Source of the DNA: Dastarcus helophoroides
Taxonomy: Eukaryota; Arthropoda; Insecta; Coleoptera; Bothrideridae
DNA: 64,000 bases
NCBI GenBank assembly: GCA_028583605.1
Contig: CM053326.1
Coordinates: 21,108,536 to 21,172,535 of the forward strand
Direction: 5' to 3'
In this document: piece by piece, positions 43,188 through 53,560 of the stretch
Position numbering within the stretch: the first letter of the stretch is position 1
How the letters are laid out: every line of letters starts with the position of its first letter
The notes under the pieces: model-generated
Databases searched by the model: none
The model's input: only the letters and a program-made list of their open reading frames with translations
What the model was told of the DNA's origin: nothing
Position numbers and translations under genes: made by a program

Positions 43188-43362
43188 GATATAAGAATCT
43201 TGTTCTCTGAAACTAACAAATTATCTCTCTAAAACTGATAGCTTGGCCATCGAAAGACGTTAGAATAACTTTTGTTGTATTTTGTAATCGTTTTTCGTTT
43301 CATGGGACAATATATGTGTATCCATTTTTGAACATAACCAAGGACAAGTCCGTTCCACCAAA
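43188..43362. mobile_element. Penelope-type terminal block C
   Basis: A short left arm (TTGATATAAGAATCTTGTTC) is followed by the opposite arm: GATAGCTTGGCCATCGAAAG, GTTAGAATAACTTTTGTTG, TTCGTTTCATGGGACAATAT, ACCAAGGACAAGTCCGTTCC. Boundary ACCAAGGAC-AGTCCGTTCCACCA is shared with block A. More diverged than the others. Confidence 0.65.
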
Positions 43363-43389
43363 AAAAAAGAAATTCTTAATTATTTTTGC

Positions 43390-45085
43390 GTAATAATTGT
43401 ATTTAAGAAAAGGCAACTCGTAATTTTAAGAAAAAGTAATTAAAACTCCCAAGAAGAAATATAGAATAAAAAAAACATAGAAAATGGCTTCATTTGCAGA
43501 AATTTTTGACCACATGAAGCATCAGGGAAATGAAGGAACATCAATTTACCACACCTTGTCAAAATTTAAAAAAAAAAGCCAAATGCGTAGAAAAAATTGA
43601 AATTTTTGCAAAATTGAAATAATAAAATTCAACAGTTTTGGAAAAACGAAAGTTTGATAAAAATGTAAACATTTAGAGAAACAGTCGAACAAAATAATGT
43701 TTAGATTCGAAAAAAAAGTCGAACTGTTGCCCAAAATAATTTATAATTATGTCAAATAAACGTAAAATTTTCAAAAAAAGTTAAATGCAAAGGCGAATTC
43801 CAGAGATAGAAGACCATGTCTTAAGATTAAAGACGAAATTCCAAAAAAAAAGGAAAATGTTGAGAAATAAAAGGAACTCTGATTTAAAAAACTGAATTTT
43901 CAAAAAAAGGCCAAGTTTTGGGAAAAATGACAAAATTTCGAAAAAGACCAATCTTGAAACAGTCTTTCAGAAAAAGGATAATAATCTCGAGAAAGTAGTC
44001 AGAATTTAAGAGTAAGTAAGAGTTTCCAATATAAAATATTGAGAAAAAAGTTGAATTTGGAGAATAAATTTAACATTTCGAAATAAAGACAAATCCTGTA
44101 ATAAATTTATAAAAATAAGAACTTTATTCGTTAAAATTTTCAAAAAGTCGGATAAAAAAAACAAAAATTTGAAAACAGCACGAACTTTTAGAAAAAGTGC
44201 GAGATTTTGAGAAAAAGGTGAAATTTTAATTGTTGTGATCCTCGATGAAGGAATTAAACTTCTTTTATTGTTGAACTTAGTTATTTTAATTGGTACCCAA
44301 AAACACTTATAGTTTTTTACATGAAGTATAAAACTGGATGATCTTAATGTATTAATGATTAATTGAATGATACTAGATTAATGATGAATTAATAATTGAA
44401 TGATTAATAATTGAATTGAATAATAATTGAATGATTCCCGGCGAGAGTTTTGCATATTCTTATAGCAAAACTCTTATCGGCGTTTTGTAGAGAAAAAGGT
44501 GTTGGAAACTTTCATACGCGACACTTGTGGCGTGACGATGTTATATAATGACATTTCTTTGAATCTAATCAAATTAATTGCTCTAATTTTGTTATTCGCA
44601 AAATTTGGCAATTACGAACCAGAAAACTAAAGTAATAAAAATGTTATCAATAACATGTTTAGCACAAAAGTATTGAATCATATTAAATGATGAAAATAGA
44701 AAAAAATAGATTTTACGGCTATAATATACAGGGTAGTATCCCAACATAATAAAAGGACCTACATTTATAAAATCTACAATGTTTTATCAGAAAACCATCG
44801 TTATTTCGAAATTTCGGAATTTTAGAGTAAGTTGAAGTTTCCAAACAATGTCAAATATTGAGAAAAAATGCCGAATTTTGAGAATAAAGTCGAAATTGCG
44901 AAAAAAAGGAAGAAGCTTGGAAAAAATCGTCAAAATACGAATTTTAAATTGTATATATTGAGAAAAAGCCCAAATTTTTAGAAAAATGACAAAATTTTTA
45001 GAAAAATTTGTCCAAATCTTTCCAAAATAGGGTAATTTTGAAAAAAAAACTATTGGGTAAAATCAAATTTTAGTTTTGTAAAATT
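43390..45085. repeat. A/T low-complexity tract with an ATTGAATGATTAAT simple repeat
   Basis: The GAAAAAGTCGAAATTTT motif dominates 43440-44230 and 44800-45080. Positions 44345-44440 hold a degenerate array of TTGAATGATTAATAA. The segment 44440-44800 is unique. Confidence 0.7.
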
Positions 45086-46675
45086 TTCGATCATTGCGAA
45101 GCTCGATGAACGCCTACTAGACATTGTCAGTGCGAATATAAAGCGACCAAGATCCAATAAAAGCTAACGAACGGCACCAATAAAAAGATATACGAAGAAC
45201 AATTTACCGAGCCATAACATCGCCAATGTTGGGTGTTTTATGAATAACTGCTAAGCCCGGTTGCCAATAACTCAAGTTAAATCATTCCGAATGTATGCGG
45301 GTTATCGAGATTTATAAGGTGGCGTATAATTGGCGCCTCTTCGTTTGCATGGCTTTACACCATCGTGAATCAGCTTATAACGCTCCTTATTCTTTTAACT
45401 GGTAGTCCATTCGGCTCGTTATGGCCGCATTTCTGCACCCACCTTTCCCAGACTAATTTCCAACGACAGATCGAGTTATGGCCTAGCGAAAATCAGAACG
45501 TTTCCCAGAGCTAATGCTCGTTTGGGTACCCTCTAGCGACCTCCAAGAGTACCTAGGTGATGAAGACATTGATTGAATACCGTAAGTCACAGAAAGTTCA
45601 TTACATGGACACTAGAATAATTTGATTACATCATATTGTAACAAATTGTGTAATACTGAAATAGCTATTATTAATCGTAAAGTGTATAAGCACATTTAAA
45701 TTAAGTTGTTCTCTAAAAACATTGTAAGAAGTTTTTTTCGAAAAGACTTGCCCGTTGACTAGGTTGTATGACTCACAGGCAAGTGCGCGTACGAAACTTC
45801 TCTAGAAGTCGAGTTTTTTAGACCAAATAACCCACATTAATAGTTCCTTCTACATAATCAAGTTACTTTTGACGACATGTGAATAATGTCAATTATATGT
45901 TCTATTATGGAATAGTTGAACATGCTACAGTTTGCATTTAGTGCAACTCATAATACCTCACTATCAGTGACCTTTGTGACTATAGATACATCGTACATTT
46001 CATGGTTGTAACCTAGAGATAAGTCTCTATTGTTAAATAAAATTTTCTTCCATTTCCTTGTTGGAAAAATGGATTGACTTGGTGCCCAGTTCGATATAGA
46101 CCTTATAATTTTTATGATATCAAAGGTGCTAATAGTGGCATCCTTGTAAAACCTCGTCCATCTGGGTGCGTTAGAGTTTCACCGCTCTTAACCAATGAGA
46201 ACAGATACGGCGTAGGTGCAGTATTTGCTCAATGTCAATCGACCTCTTCATGTTTATGTGGCTATCATAGTTTGGTGAGTTTACAGATAGCCATCAATAT
46301 CCGATACTTGGAGCGATTGGAGCTGCTACTTTACTTTTCCCACGGTCGCGAACAGGTCCGCGTCTAAACAATACGCGGCAACAACTCACTATTGATCATA
46401 GATGTCCATTATTGTGCGCTTCTCAACATTTTGAACCGCGCCATTCGAACCACTAATGCCCTGTCGTATTGTTTTGCATCTCGCTGACTTTTTATAAACA
46501 GGTCCATTGTGTCTGTTCCGTTTCATTACACGACTTATGAGGGCATCCGAGGCCGCGACATCCAGATCATTGCGAGCACTGGCATCAACAGCATTATCGT
46601 CGCTATCCAGTGATGTGTACCCCATGACAGCTAGAAAAGCATAGCTCACCTTGCAATATGAAAACAGTTCATATA
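45085..46675. other. Unique sequence with two less AT-rich open frames
   Basis: 45090-45560 and 46070-46650 have more CpG than the flanks. A 97-codon plus frame (46074-46367) and an 86-codon minus frame (46389-46649, containing MGYTSLDSDDNAVDAS and preceded on its strand by TTTTCTAG) have protein-like composition. I recognise neither; the minus frame could be an isolated exon or a transposon remnant. Confidence 0.3.
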
Positions 46676-46679
46676 CCTT

Positions 46680-47225
46680 GTTCGAGTTTTTCTAGAAATT
46701 TTGACACATTACTTAAAATTTACTCAAAATTCCTCTCTGAAAATTTCTACTAGAATTCCAAATTTCGCGTTTATTTAATATATTTTGAGATAAACTAAAA
46801 TTTTATTTTTTGTTGAGTTGTTCAATTTTTTTTTTCAAAATGTCGCGTTTTTCTAAATTCTATGTTTAGATTTCCAAATTCGATCTATTTCTCGACCTTT
46901 TATTTGAACCCAAGGATTAGTTTCTATTGATGACGGTTTTCTCAAACAGCGTAAACGCATCGTCAGAGTATTTTTCACTAAAAAATTAAAAACTTGAAAA
47001 AATTTAATATAACGTCTTTTAGTTATAGCAGTTCATTTTGCTTCCATAGATTTCATATATGGAAATTTCAAAATGAAGATTTTGAAAAATTATCTAGTTT
47101 CTCCTTCTGAGACAAAAATTCCACAATGAACCACCTTTCCATAAGAAAAAGTATCGGATTTTGGACCAAAACCCGTCTAGTGTATCTATTACGACGGTAA
47201 ATCAAATATGAATCGGAATTTATTT
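46680..47225. other. Low-complexity and unique A/T-rich sequence
   Basis: Weak traces of the A/T motif up to about 46910, then unremarkable sequence. Confidence 0.4.
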
Positions 47226-47229
47226 TTAA

Positions 47230-48060
47230 AAATTTATTGGTACAAGATACATATATAAAAACTATTAACTATTTTTCTGCTTAATCTTCTGATTTTGTTA
47301 TGCATTTTTCCCAACGGATTGGGAGTTTGTTAACGCCATCATCATAAAAAGAAGGGAGGCGTGTTTACAATCAATTGCGCACAAATGTCTAAGCAGCAAC
47401 ATCATCATGGAATCGCTCACCTCCTAGAGTTTCTTTCAGTGCCCCAAACATACGATAATCCCATGGTGCTAAGTCGGGACTATAAGGAGGATGTTCTAAT
47501 GTTGCCCAATGCATTTCCTCTAATTTTTGATGTCTAGGTTGGCTGAGTGGGAACGGGCATTGTCGTGAAGCAAAATTACATTTCCGACCGAAAATTCGGG
47601 CCTCTTGCGCCGATATGCACGTTTTGCTTCATCCAATAGCTGACAGTAATGGCAGCATTAACCGTACGACGTCCATGCAGAAAATTGAGGCGTTAAACAG
47701 CGTTAATCTTGTTCACAGTCACACTGGTCCGAGGACGACGGGCATGAGGTTCATTTTCAACTTGAGTTCGTCCTTCCAAAAATTTTTTGTGCCTTTCATA
47801 CACTTGAGTTTTCTTCAAACAAGAATCCTCAAACTGCGCTTCTCGTCAACGAAGAATTTCGGCGGGCTTTACACCTTCAACGGCAAGAAATGTAATAATA
47901 ATGGGCTGCGCAACGTGCGGATGAACCTCTTACTCACTCATTGAATTTACAACTGACGAACGGCGAGAATGGAATTCGCTTGAACGCAGGAAGTCACGTG
48001 ACATCAAGAGTATGCGCACACTCTCGACGCCCTCATGGCGACATCATGGAAATTCCATTT
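47230..48060 (-). pseudogene. Degenerate mariner (DD34D-type) transposase
   Basis: On the minus strand, from high to low coordinates: FLAVEGVKPAEILRR (first helix-turn-helix of the type shared with GVQW3-motif proteins), VYERHKKF and LEGRTQVENEPHARRP (second part, typical WHK-F-EGR), a central stretch AKRAYRRKRPEF, then HDNARSHSA with the second catalytic Asp and HPPYSPDLAPWDY with the third, and a tail resembling DDGVNKLPIRWEKC. These are standard for mariner transposases of about 345 residues. The first catalytic Asp region appears to be deleted, and many stops and frameshifts are present, so the copy is inactive. I could not define terminal inverted repeats. Confidence 0.8.
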
Positions 48061-48061
48061 T

Positions 48062-48935
48062 ATATGTGATTTATCTTCGCAATAGGACGCACTGCAGTAA
48101 TGAGCCAAATACTGAACTTTGACATTTGCGCCAAAGTCCGCGTAAACTTATGCATAGTGAGTGATAATTACTCACAGTTAATTAGTGATATACCCGTACG
48201 TCGTCTTTCGCTTCGAGATGGTCGTTTACAACACCTTTAACGAGAGGTGCATTGTTATCAAACATGTTATCTCTTAATTATCCGTTTTCTCTGAAATGAG
48301 AATAATTAGACGAACCGTCTTCCTACCGGTTCGCTACACGAAGAAAAAAAATGTTAGAAAAATACCCCCATCCTCCCGCAACCTACTCGTTTTCCTCTAT
48401 TAGCATCGAAAATCGCATCGACCAAAACCAGAAGTCGCATCGAATTTTAACTCATTCTTGATGCAGTAATTAGAGTGGAGATGACGCCTTTCGATAAAGC
48501 CGATGAAATACAATCTTTCGATAAAAAATCTCGAGGCGTCAAAGGTGGAAGCCGACGGTCGGTGTTTTACGAGCGCTCGTCATAAACACCCCCGCTGGGA
48601 TAGTTATTCTGTTGGTGTTAAAACTGTCAGGCCCGAGCTTTAGCGTCCGTCGTTGTGAAAGATTGAAATTGTCCGCGGAATTAATTGGTATGTCTCTTTG
48701 GCGAGACATCTCCGGCTTATTTGTTTTCGACCACTCGACATCAAAAGTGTGAATTATTGGCCTGCGTCTGCTTAATTTTAAAGAATTCGTTTCTCACGCT
48801 GAAGCGCCATTGTACGAGGTGATTTGGAGTTTGGTTTTATCTCTTGGAGCTTGATGGATCAATCCTTGGAAAAGGATGAAGTGTAGGAGATACCAAGAGG
48901 ATGGTATGTGTTGTTAATAAGTGAAAATAAAAGTG
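48062..48935. other. Unique, less AT-rich sequence
   Basis: No gene recognised. 48180-48700 is CpG-containing and not repetitive. Confidence 0.4.
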
Positions 48936-48940
48936 GTGAC

Positions 48941-49011
48941 GTGCGGTAGCTTAATGCTGAGAGAGTTTACCGAGACATGGAAGTTCCTGGGTTCGATCCT
49001 CGGTCGCGCAG
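48941..49011 (+). repeat. tRNA-derived SINE head or tRNA pseudogene, copy 1
   Basis: An A-box-like TAGCTTAATGCTGAGAG at 48947-48963 and a B-box GGTTCGATCCT at 48990-49000 have normal pol III promoter spacing, and TGCG/CGCA could form the outer acceptor stem. The inner acceptor pairs do not match and no clean anticodon arm is visible. It shares TAGCT-AATG-TGAGAGAGTTTACC with the copy at 49951. Confidence 0.6.
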
Positions 49012-49073
49012 ATCAATATTTTCCTTTTTACTACAGTGTTCATACTGACAGCATGGCGACAAATTTTTTTTGG

Positions 49074-49235
49074 GCAACGGACTGGTCCTTGGTTATCTTC
49101 AAAAACTGAAATACAAATCTTGTTTCCTGAAACCAAGAAAGATTAGAAAACACAACAAAGGTTGCTCTAACGCGTTTGTTTGTTGTGTTTTCCAATCTTT
49201 CTTGGTTTCAGGGGACAAGATTTGTATTTCAATTT
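49074..49235. mobile_element. Penelope-type terminal block D (hairpin)
   Basis: Left arm 49074-49160 (AACGGACTGGTCCTTGGTTA, AAATACAAATCTTG, CTGAAACCAAGAAAGATT) and right arm 49178-49232 are nearly perfect reverse complements for about 53 bases. The 17-20 base loop is GGTTGCTCTAACGCGTTTG, a remnant of the hammerhead-like segment seen in blocks A and E. Confidence 0.8.
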
Positions 49236-49945
49236 GTGACAAAGTATATTCAAATTTCACGAAGAAAAACTTCATAGACGTAAATCAAGCTCTTTTTGAG
49301 CTTTAACAAAATTTCGCTTATAAAACGCAACTGAGCTATTAGCACAGATGTTGTTAAACATTTGGTAGCCTACGTATTAAAGTAATAAACGTTGAAAATT
49401 AATTATCTGGTTAATTACAAGTTTGACTGCTGTTGCACGGTAACAACAGGCACGCGGCTAAGACGCTGATGTTGCAGCACACGATGACAACAATCGCAGT
49501 AAATCACAGCATCACGACGTGCACTATGACTCGCTCTTTATTAACGTTATTATGCGTAATTACCTTCTTGTGTCGTTTATGGACGCCAGTCGTTTTCCAC
49601 ACGAACGTCGTATTAACTTCTTGCATCATTTCGACGCCAGATTATCAGATGAATAACTTTTATGTTAACAGCCCAAAATTGAGATATTTCTAGAAGTAAT
49701 ATCCATTAGATGAGATCGGTTTCTAATCGTAATTGGATGCTATAAACCTCAGAAAGACGTGTAAACTGACAGATTAAGTCAAATCAGATTTTATGACTAA
49801 TAAAAATGGGTCAAGTGGTGCTCATTCTGTGGCAGGCTAGTAATTTTTTCTCACTGGAGAACCTTATGCAAACTTAGAATCCATCTGTAGAAGGTATTGA
49901 GTTATGTACGTGGTGTCGTGATTAGGATAAATATAGTTAGGAAAG
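49236..49945. other. Unique sequence, no gene recognised
   Basis: Includes an 86-codon plus-strand frame (49433-49693) beginning MHGNNRHAAKTLML and containing a hydrophobic stretch LLTLLCVITFLC; I do not recognise it. Confidence 0.35.
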
Positions 49946-49950
49946 GTAAC

Positions 49951-50022
49951 GTAGAGTAGCTCAATGATGAGAGAGTTTACCTTACCACGTGATGGGTTCT
50001 AGGTTCGATCCCCGATCCGAGA
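49951..50022 (+). repeat. tRNA-derived SINE head or tRNA pseudogene, copy 2
   Basis: A-box-like TAGCTCAATGATGAGAG and B-box GGTTCGATCCC (50002-50012) occur with the same layout as the copy at 48941. It stops about 25 bases before the 3' end of the minus-strand LINE at 50045. Confidence 0.6.
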
Positions 50023-50044
50023 ATTTCAACTTTTTAACTTTATT

Positions 50045-52232
50045 GCTTTCTTCTGCTTCTTCGTGTGCCATGTCCTCACTGAACGTTGGCTATCATATTG
50101 GCTATTATGACTTTGTTGACAGCATCTCTAATTAGAATGTCACTTGATTTTTGGAACCATTCCTCCAGGTTTCGAAGCCAAGATGTTCTTCTGCGACCAG
50201 GTCCTCTCCTACCCCCTATTTTACCTTGCATAATTAAGTAAAGGGTATTATAGCGCTCAGGGTGTTGTACTACATGCGCAAAATATTCAAACTTTTCATT
50301 TTAAAATTTTTAACTATCTCGGGTTGTCTATGTATCCCACTTAGAACCTCCTCATTACGGACCCTATCGACCCAACTTATGCTTAGCAATCTGCGGTGCA
50401 CCCACAGCTTGGAGTTTCTTTAATAGTGTCTCCGTGAGTGTCCAGCTTTTTGCCCCATACAGTAAAGTCAGGAATATGTAGCAACTTACGAATCTTAACT
50501 TCAGTTCCAAGTTAATATTTCGACTACATAACACTTTTTTCATCCGGAAGAACACCGCTCTAGCTTTCTCTATTCAGATTTTAATCTCCTTGGTCATATT
50601 CCAGTTGCTATTAATGTTGGAGCCAAGGTAGGTAACATTGTCAACTTGCTCAAGGTCGACGCCATAAGCTGTTATTGCTGGGATATTTACAAGGTGTTTA
50701 CTAATAACCATAAATTTCGGTTTTAGAGTGTTGAGCCTGAATCTATATTCAGCGCATAAATTTGTAACTTTATCTAATAGCAACTGTTATTCTTCCGGAC
50801 TACTAGCTAACAGAACCTATCGTCAGCATATCTGAGGTTGTTGATGCTAACTCCATTTACCTTGATACCGTAATCAGCTGTATCAAGTGCTTTTCTGAAG
50901 CAGTGTTCGAAGTATAGGTTAAAAAGCAGTGGTGACATAATGCAGCCTAGTCCTACACCCCTACAGATTGCCACTGATTCCGAGATGTTTTGGCCAATTT
51001 TGACGTTTGCTACCTGGTTCCAATAAAAGTTTTTAATTATACGGAGGTCCTTATCGTCAGTGCCTGTTTGTACTAAAATCTTGACCAATTTGTCATGTTA
51101 GCACAATAGACAGGATGTTCGACATCTCTGCATCTTTGAATGAGAACCTGGATGCACTCTGGTTTCAAGATTGTCGCGGAACCCGAATTGAGTCTAGCTC
51201 ATTTGTTCTTCTATCTTGGTAAATATTCTGGGGTAAATTATTTGAGGAAAGGTTTTCAGAGCGTGGCTCATTTAACTAATAGTTCTGTAATCGGAACATT
51301 TCTTTGTATTTCCTTTCCTAAAAATCATCACAAATATTGATTTTATCCAGTCAGTTGGTATACTGCCGGTTTCATATATTTTACTAAATAGTGATAGCGA
51401 CTGTTTTCGTTTACTATCGAGGCATTTAATTATTATTTTATTTGGTACTTCATCTGGTCCTGTTGCCTTTCTAATTTTAGCAGTTCTTGTAGCATTCTCC
51501 AGTTCGTCTGATGTTATCATAGGACCTATAGTGCAGAGTTGTACTTCATTACTTACTCTCTCGTCATGCAATAAATCTTCGATGTATTCTTCCATCTTTT
51601 CAGTTTGTCTAAGTCATTTATGATGAGATTGCCGTCGTTGTCAACCAGGTTTTGAGGTTTGTTGTTGTATATACCAGATAACTCTTTTACTTTCTTGTAT
51701 AAATTGAAAACGTCATGTCTTCTTTGTAACTTCCTCAACTTCTTTACAAGTTATTTTGAAACCACAGTTTCTTTTGCAGCTCGTATTTTTTCCTAATTTC
51801 TTTATAAATGGCGTTGTATTTCTGATTGGTCCTGCTTCTTAAATTTTCTTCCTTCATCTATTAAGCCTTAAAATATCCGTAATTCATCCATTTCTGCTTC
51901 CTAATGTTTAGTGATGAGGAATATTAGAAGTTGTTTCTTTCACTATACTTTTAATCTTATTCCAGTGATCTTCGATATTAAAGTCAGGTGTTTCTTCTTC
52001 AAACTTATCTTTCACAACGTTCTTAATTAGGTCTTCATTTCTATGTAGATATTCTATGTTTAGCTTTTGTGAATGTTGGTGTCTTTTGAGCTTATTTAGC
52101 CTTAGTCTTAGATCTCCGACTAAGAGGTTATGATCTGAAGAGACATCTGCACCAGGAAAGGTTTTGAATGCCTGTATTGAGTTACAGTAACTTTCATTAA
52201 TGGTAATGTAGTCAGTGAAACCATTTATCACC
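50045..52232 (-). mobile_element. RTE-like non-LTR retrotransposon, 5'-truncated and decayed
   Basis: A minus-strand copy running from the end of the endonuclease domain (52231) to the protein C-terminus and a short AGAAGCAGAAGAAAG-type 3' end near 50050. The 5' part of the endonuclease is missing, replaced by palindromic repeats. Confidence 0.8.
50062..52231 (-). pseudogene. RTE-like endonuclease/reverse transcriptase relic
   Basis: Minus-strand pieces in order: SSDHNLLVGDLRLRLNKLKR (endonuclease end with intact SDH, near 52130); KVKELSGIYNNKPQNLVDND; RKATGPDEVPNKIIIKCL and CSDYRTIS; VGLGCIMSPLLFNLYFE; NNLRYADDRFC near 50820 with the catalytic YADD intact; LNTLKPKFMVISK; VDNVTYLGSNINSNW; CYIFLTLLYGAKSWTL; SISWVDRVRNEEVL; and GRRGPGRRRTSWLRNLEEWF with NKVIIANMIANVQ at the C-terminus. 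These are the characteristic blocks of insect RTE-like reverse transcriptases, which prime on nicked chromosomal DNA. At least five frame changes or stops separate the pieces, so it is inactive. Several blocks are still well preserved, indicating moderate age. Confidence 0.85.
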
Positions 52233-52695
52233 TGTGCACATTTTTAATGAAGACCTCGTTATGTGCCTCTTTACATTTAATACTTTCAGTGCGAAATTCC
52301 CTTAGTTTATCTACTTGTTCACAACAATCAAAAACAACTTAATGAAAGGAATAGAAATCCCTTAGTTTATTTACAAAAGTAGATAAATGGGAAAAATTCT
52401 GTTTCCTTTTTGGAGCGAAATTTCCCTAGCTTAACTACTTTTGTAAATAAACTAGGAGAATTCCTCACTAAAAGTTCAATGGAATTCCGTTAGTTAGTCC
52501 TTTATATTCGCTAACAACCAAATGACAGCAACGAAGTTCCCCTAGTTTATCTACAAAAGCAGATACATGGGGGAACTCTGTTGCACTTTTGGAGAGAATT
52601 TCCCCGAAAGTTCACCAGAATTTTCTTATTTTATCTACTCTTGCAGATAAACTAGGTAAATTCTGTTGCTGTCATTTGATTATTAACTAATATAA
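52226..52695. repeat. Palindromic MITE-like cluster (CCTAGTTTATCTAC motif)
   Basis: The palindrome CTAGTTTATCTAC-AAAAG-GTAGATAAA and its complement occur at least five times. An inner element has ends AACCAAATGACAGCAACGAA (52516) and GTTGCTGTCATTTGATTATT (52664-52683), which are reverse complements. The left edge CACCTGTGCACATTTT (52226) is shared with the element at 56465-56606. It abuts the truncated 5' side of the LINE. Confidence 0.8.
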
Positions 52696-52699
52696 TAAG

Positions 52700-53560
52700 G
52701 CAAGGTTTCATAAGTATGAGTTCGTTTGAATTGTTTTAATTTAGTAGTTGACTGCCTCCGAATTGAAGTAAGTGTTAGACGCTTTGATAACTTTGGTGGA
52801 AATAAGATATCTCCGTTTATTAAACGATTTGTATTATTAATAATCATTAATTTCCTCGACTATACTACTTGTAAAATTCTCTTTGAGTTCGGTGCGATAT
52901 TAGGGCAATACTTGATTGCTTTGTTGTGTTTTTTGCAGCACACCGTCGGACTCGACCTGAAAGTTATCGTAGAGTGACGCCGGTTGACTGGGGCATTAAC
53001 CAACATTGCATTAGTTGAGATACGGTCTTTGTGCATTGTAAATCGGAAAATTAGCAAATACCCACGCCTTCTTCTTCACCACTTCGCATTTTAATAGTGG
53101 ATGCCGATCTCTCCCGTCGATAGCACCACATTATTATGTTATCTCATTTTCGATTGGCCGTACCGACGGTGTTTCAGCGCTGTTGCATGCCCGTCGATCG
53201 CAACATCAACACCAAACTTAACGGTTCCCGATCGATTCGATATGACACAACGAGGATTAATGACAGCGATAAGTGTCTTTTTTTTGCGGCTAATTACGCC
53301 CGAGTTTACATTAACGTCACGCTGAGGCCAATCGCTGGAACCTCCATTAGTAAAATCATTTTCAATTATTCCATTCGAATATTATATGATCCCGAGCCAT
53401 GCTCTTAAAATCAGAAGCATGTTCCTGAAATCTGACTTTGATTGATCTTTTAGTCTACCTCAATTTCTGATAAACTGGATATGTGGACAAGTTTGCCAGA
53501 AGTGGGGCAGATTTGATCAGTTTCATTTCCATTAGTCATTATCTTATAACTTATTTTAGG
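52700..53560. other. Unique sequence, no gene recognised
   Basis: 53050-53350 is a less AT-rich island with overlapping plus-strand frames (74 and 90 codons). Unrecognised. Confidence 0.35.

Noticed and set aside
44728..44750. Isolated TATACAGGGTAGTATCCC resembling a mariner end
   Set aside because: No opposite terminus or transposase remnant nearby, and the motif is short.
48941..49011. Functional tRNA gene
   Set aside because: Acceptor stem and anticodon arm do not pair properly and a second similar copy lies 1 kb away, so a SINE head or pseudogene is more likely.
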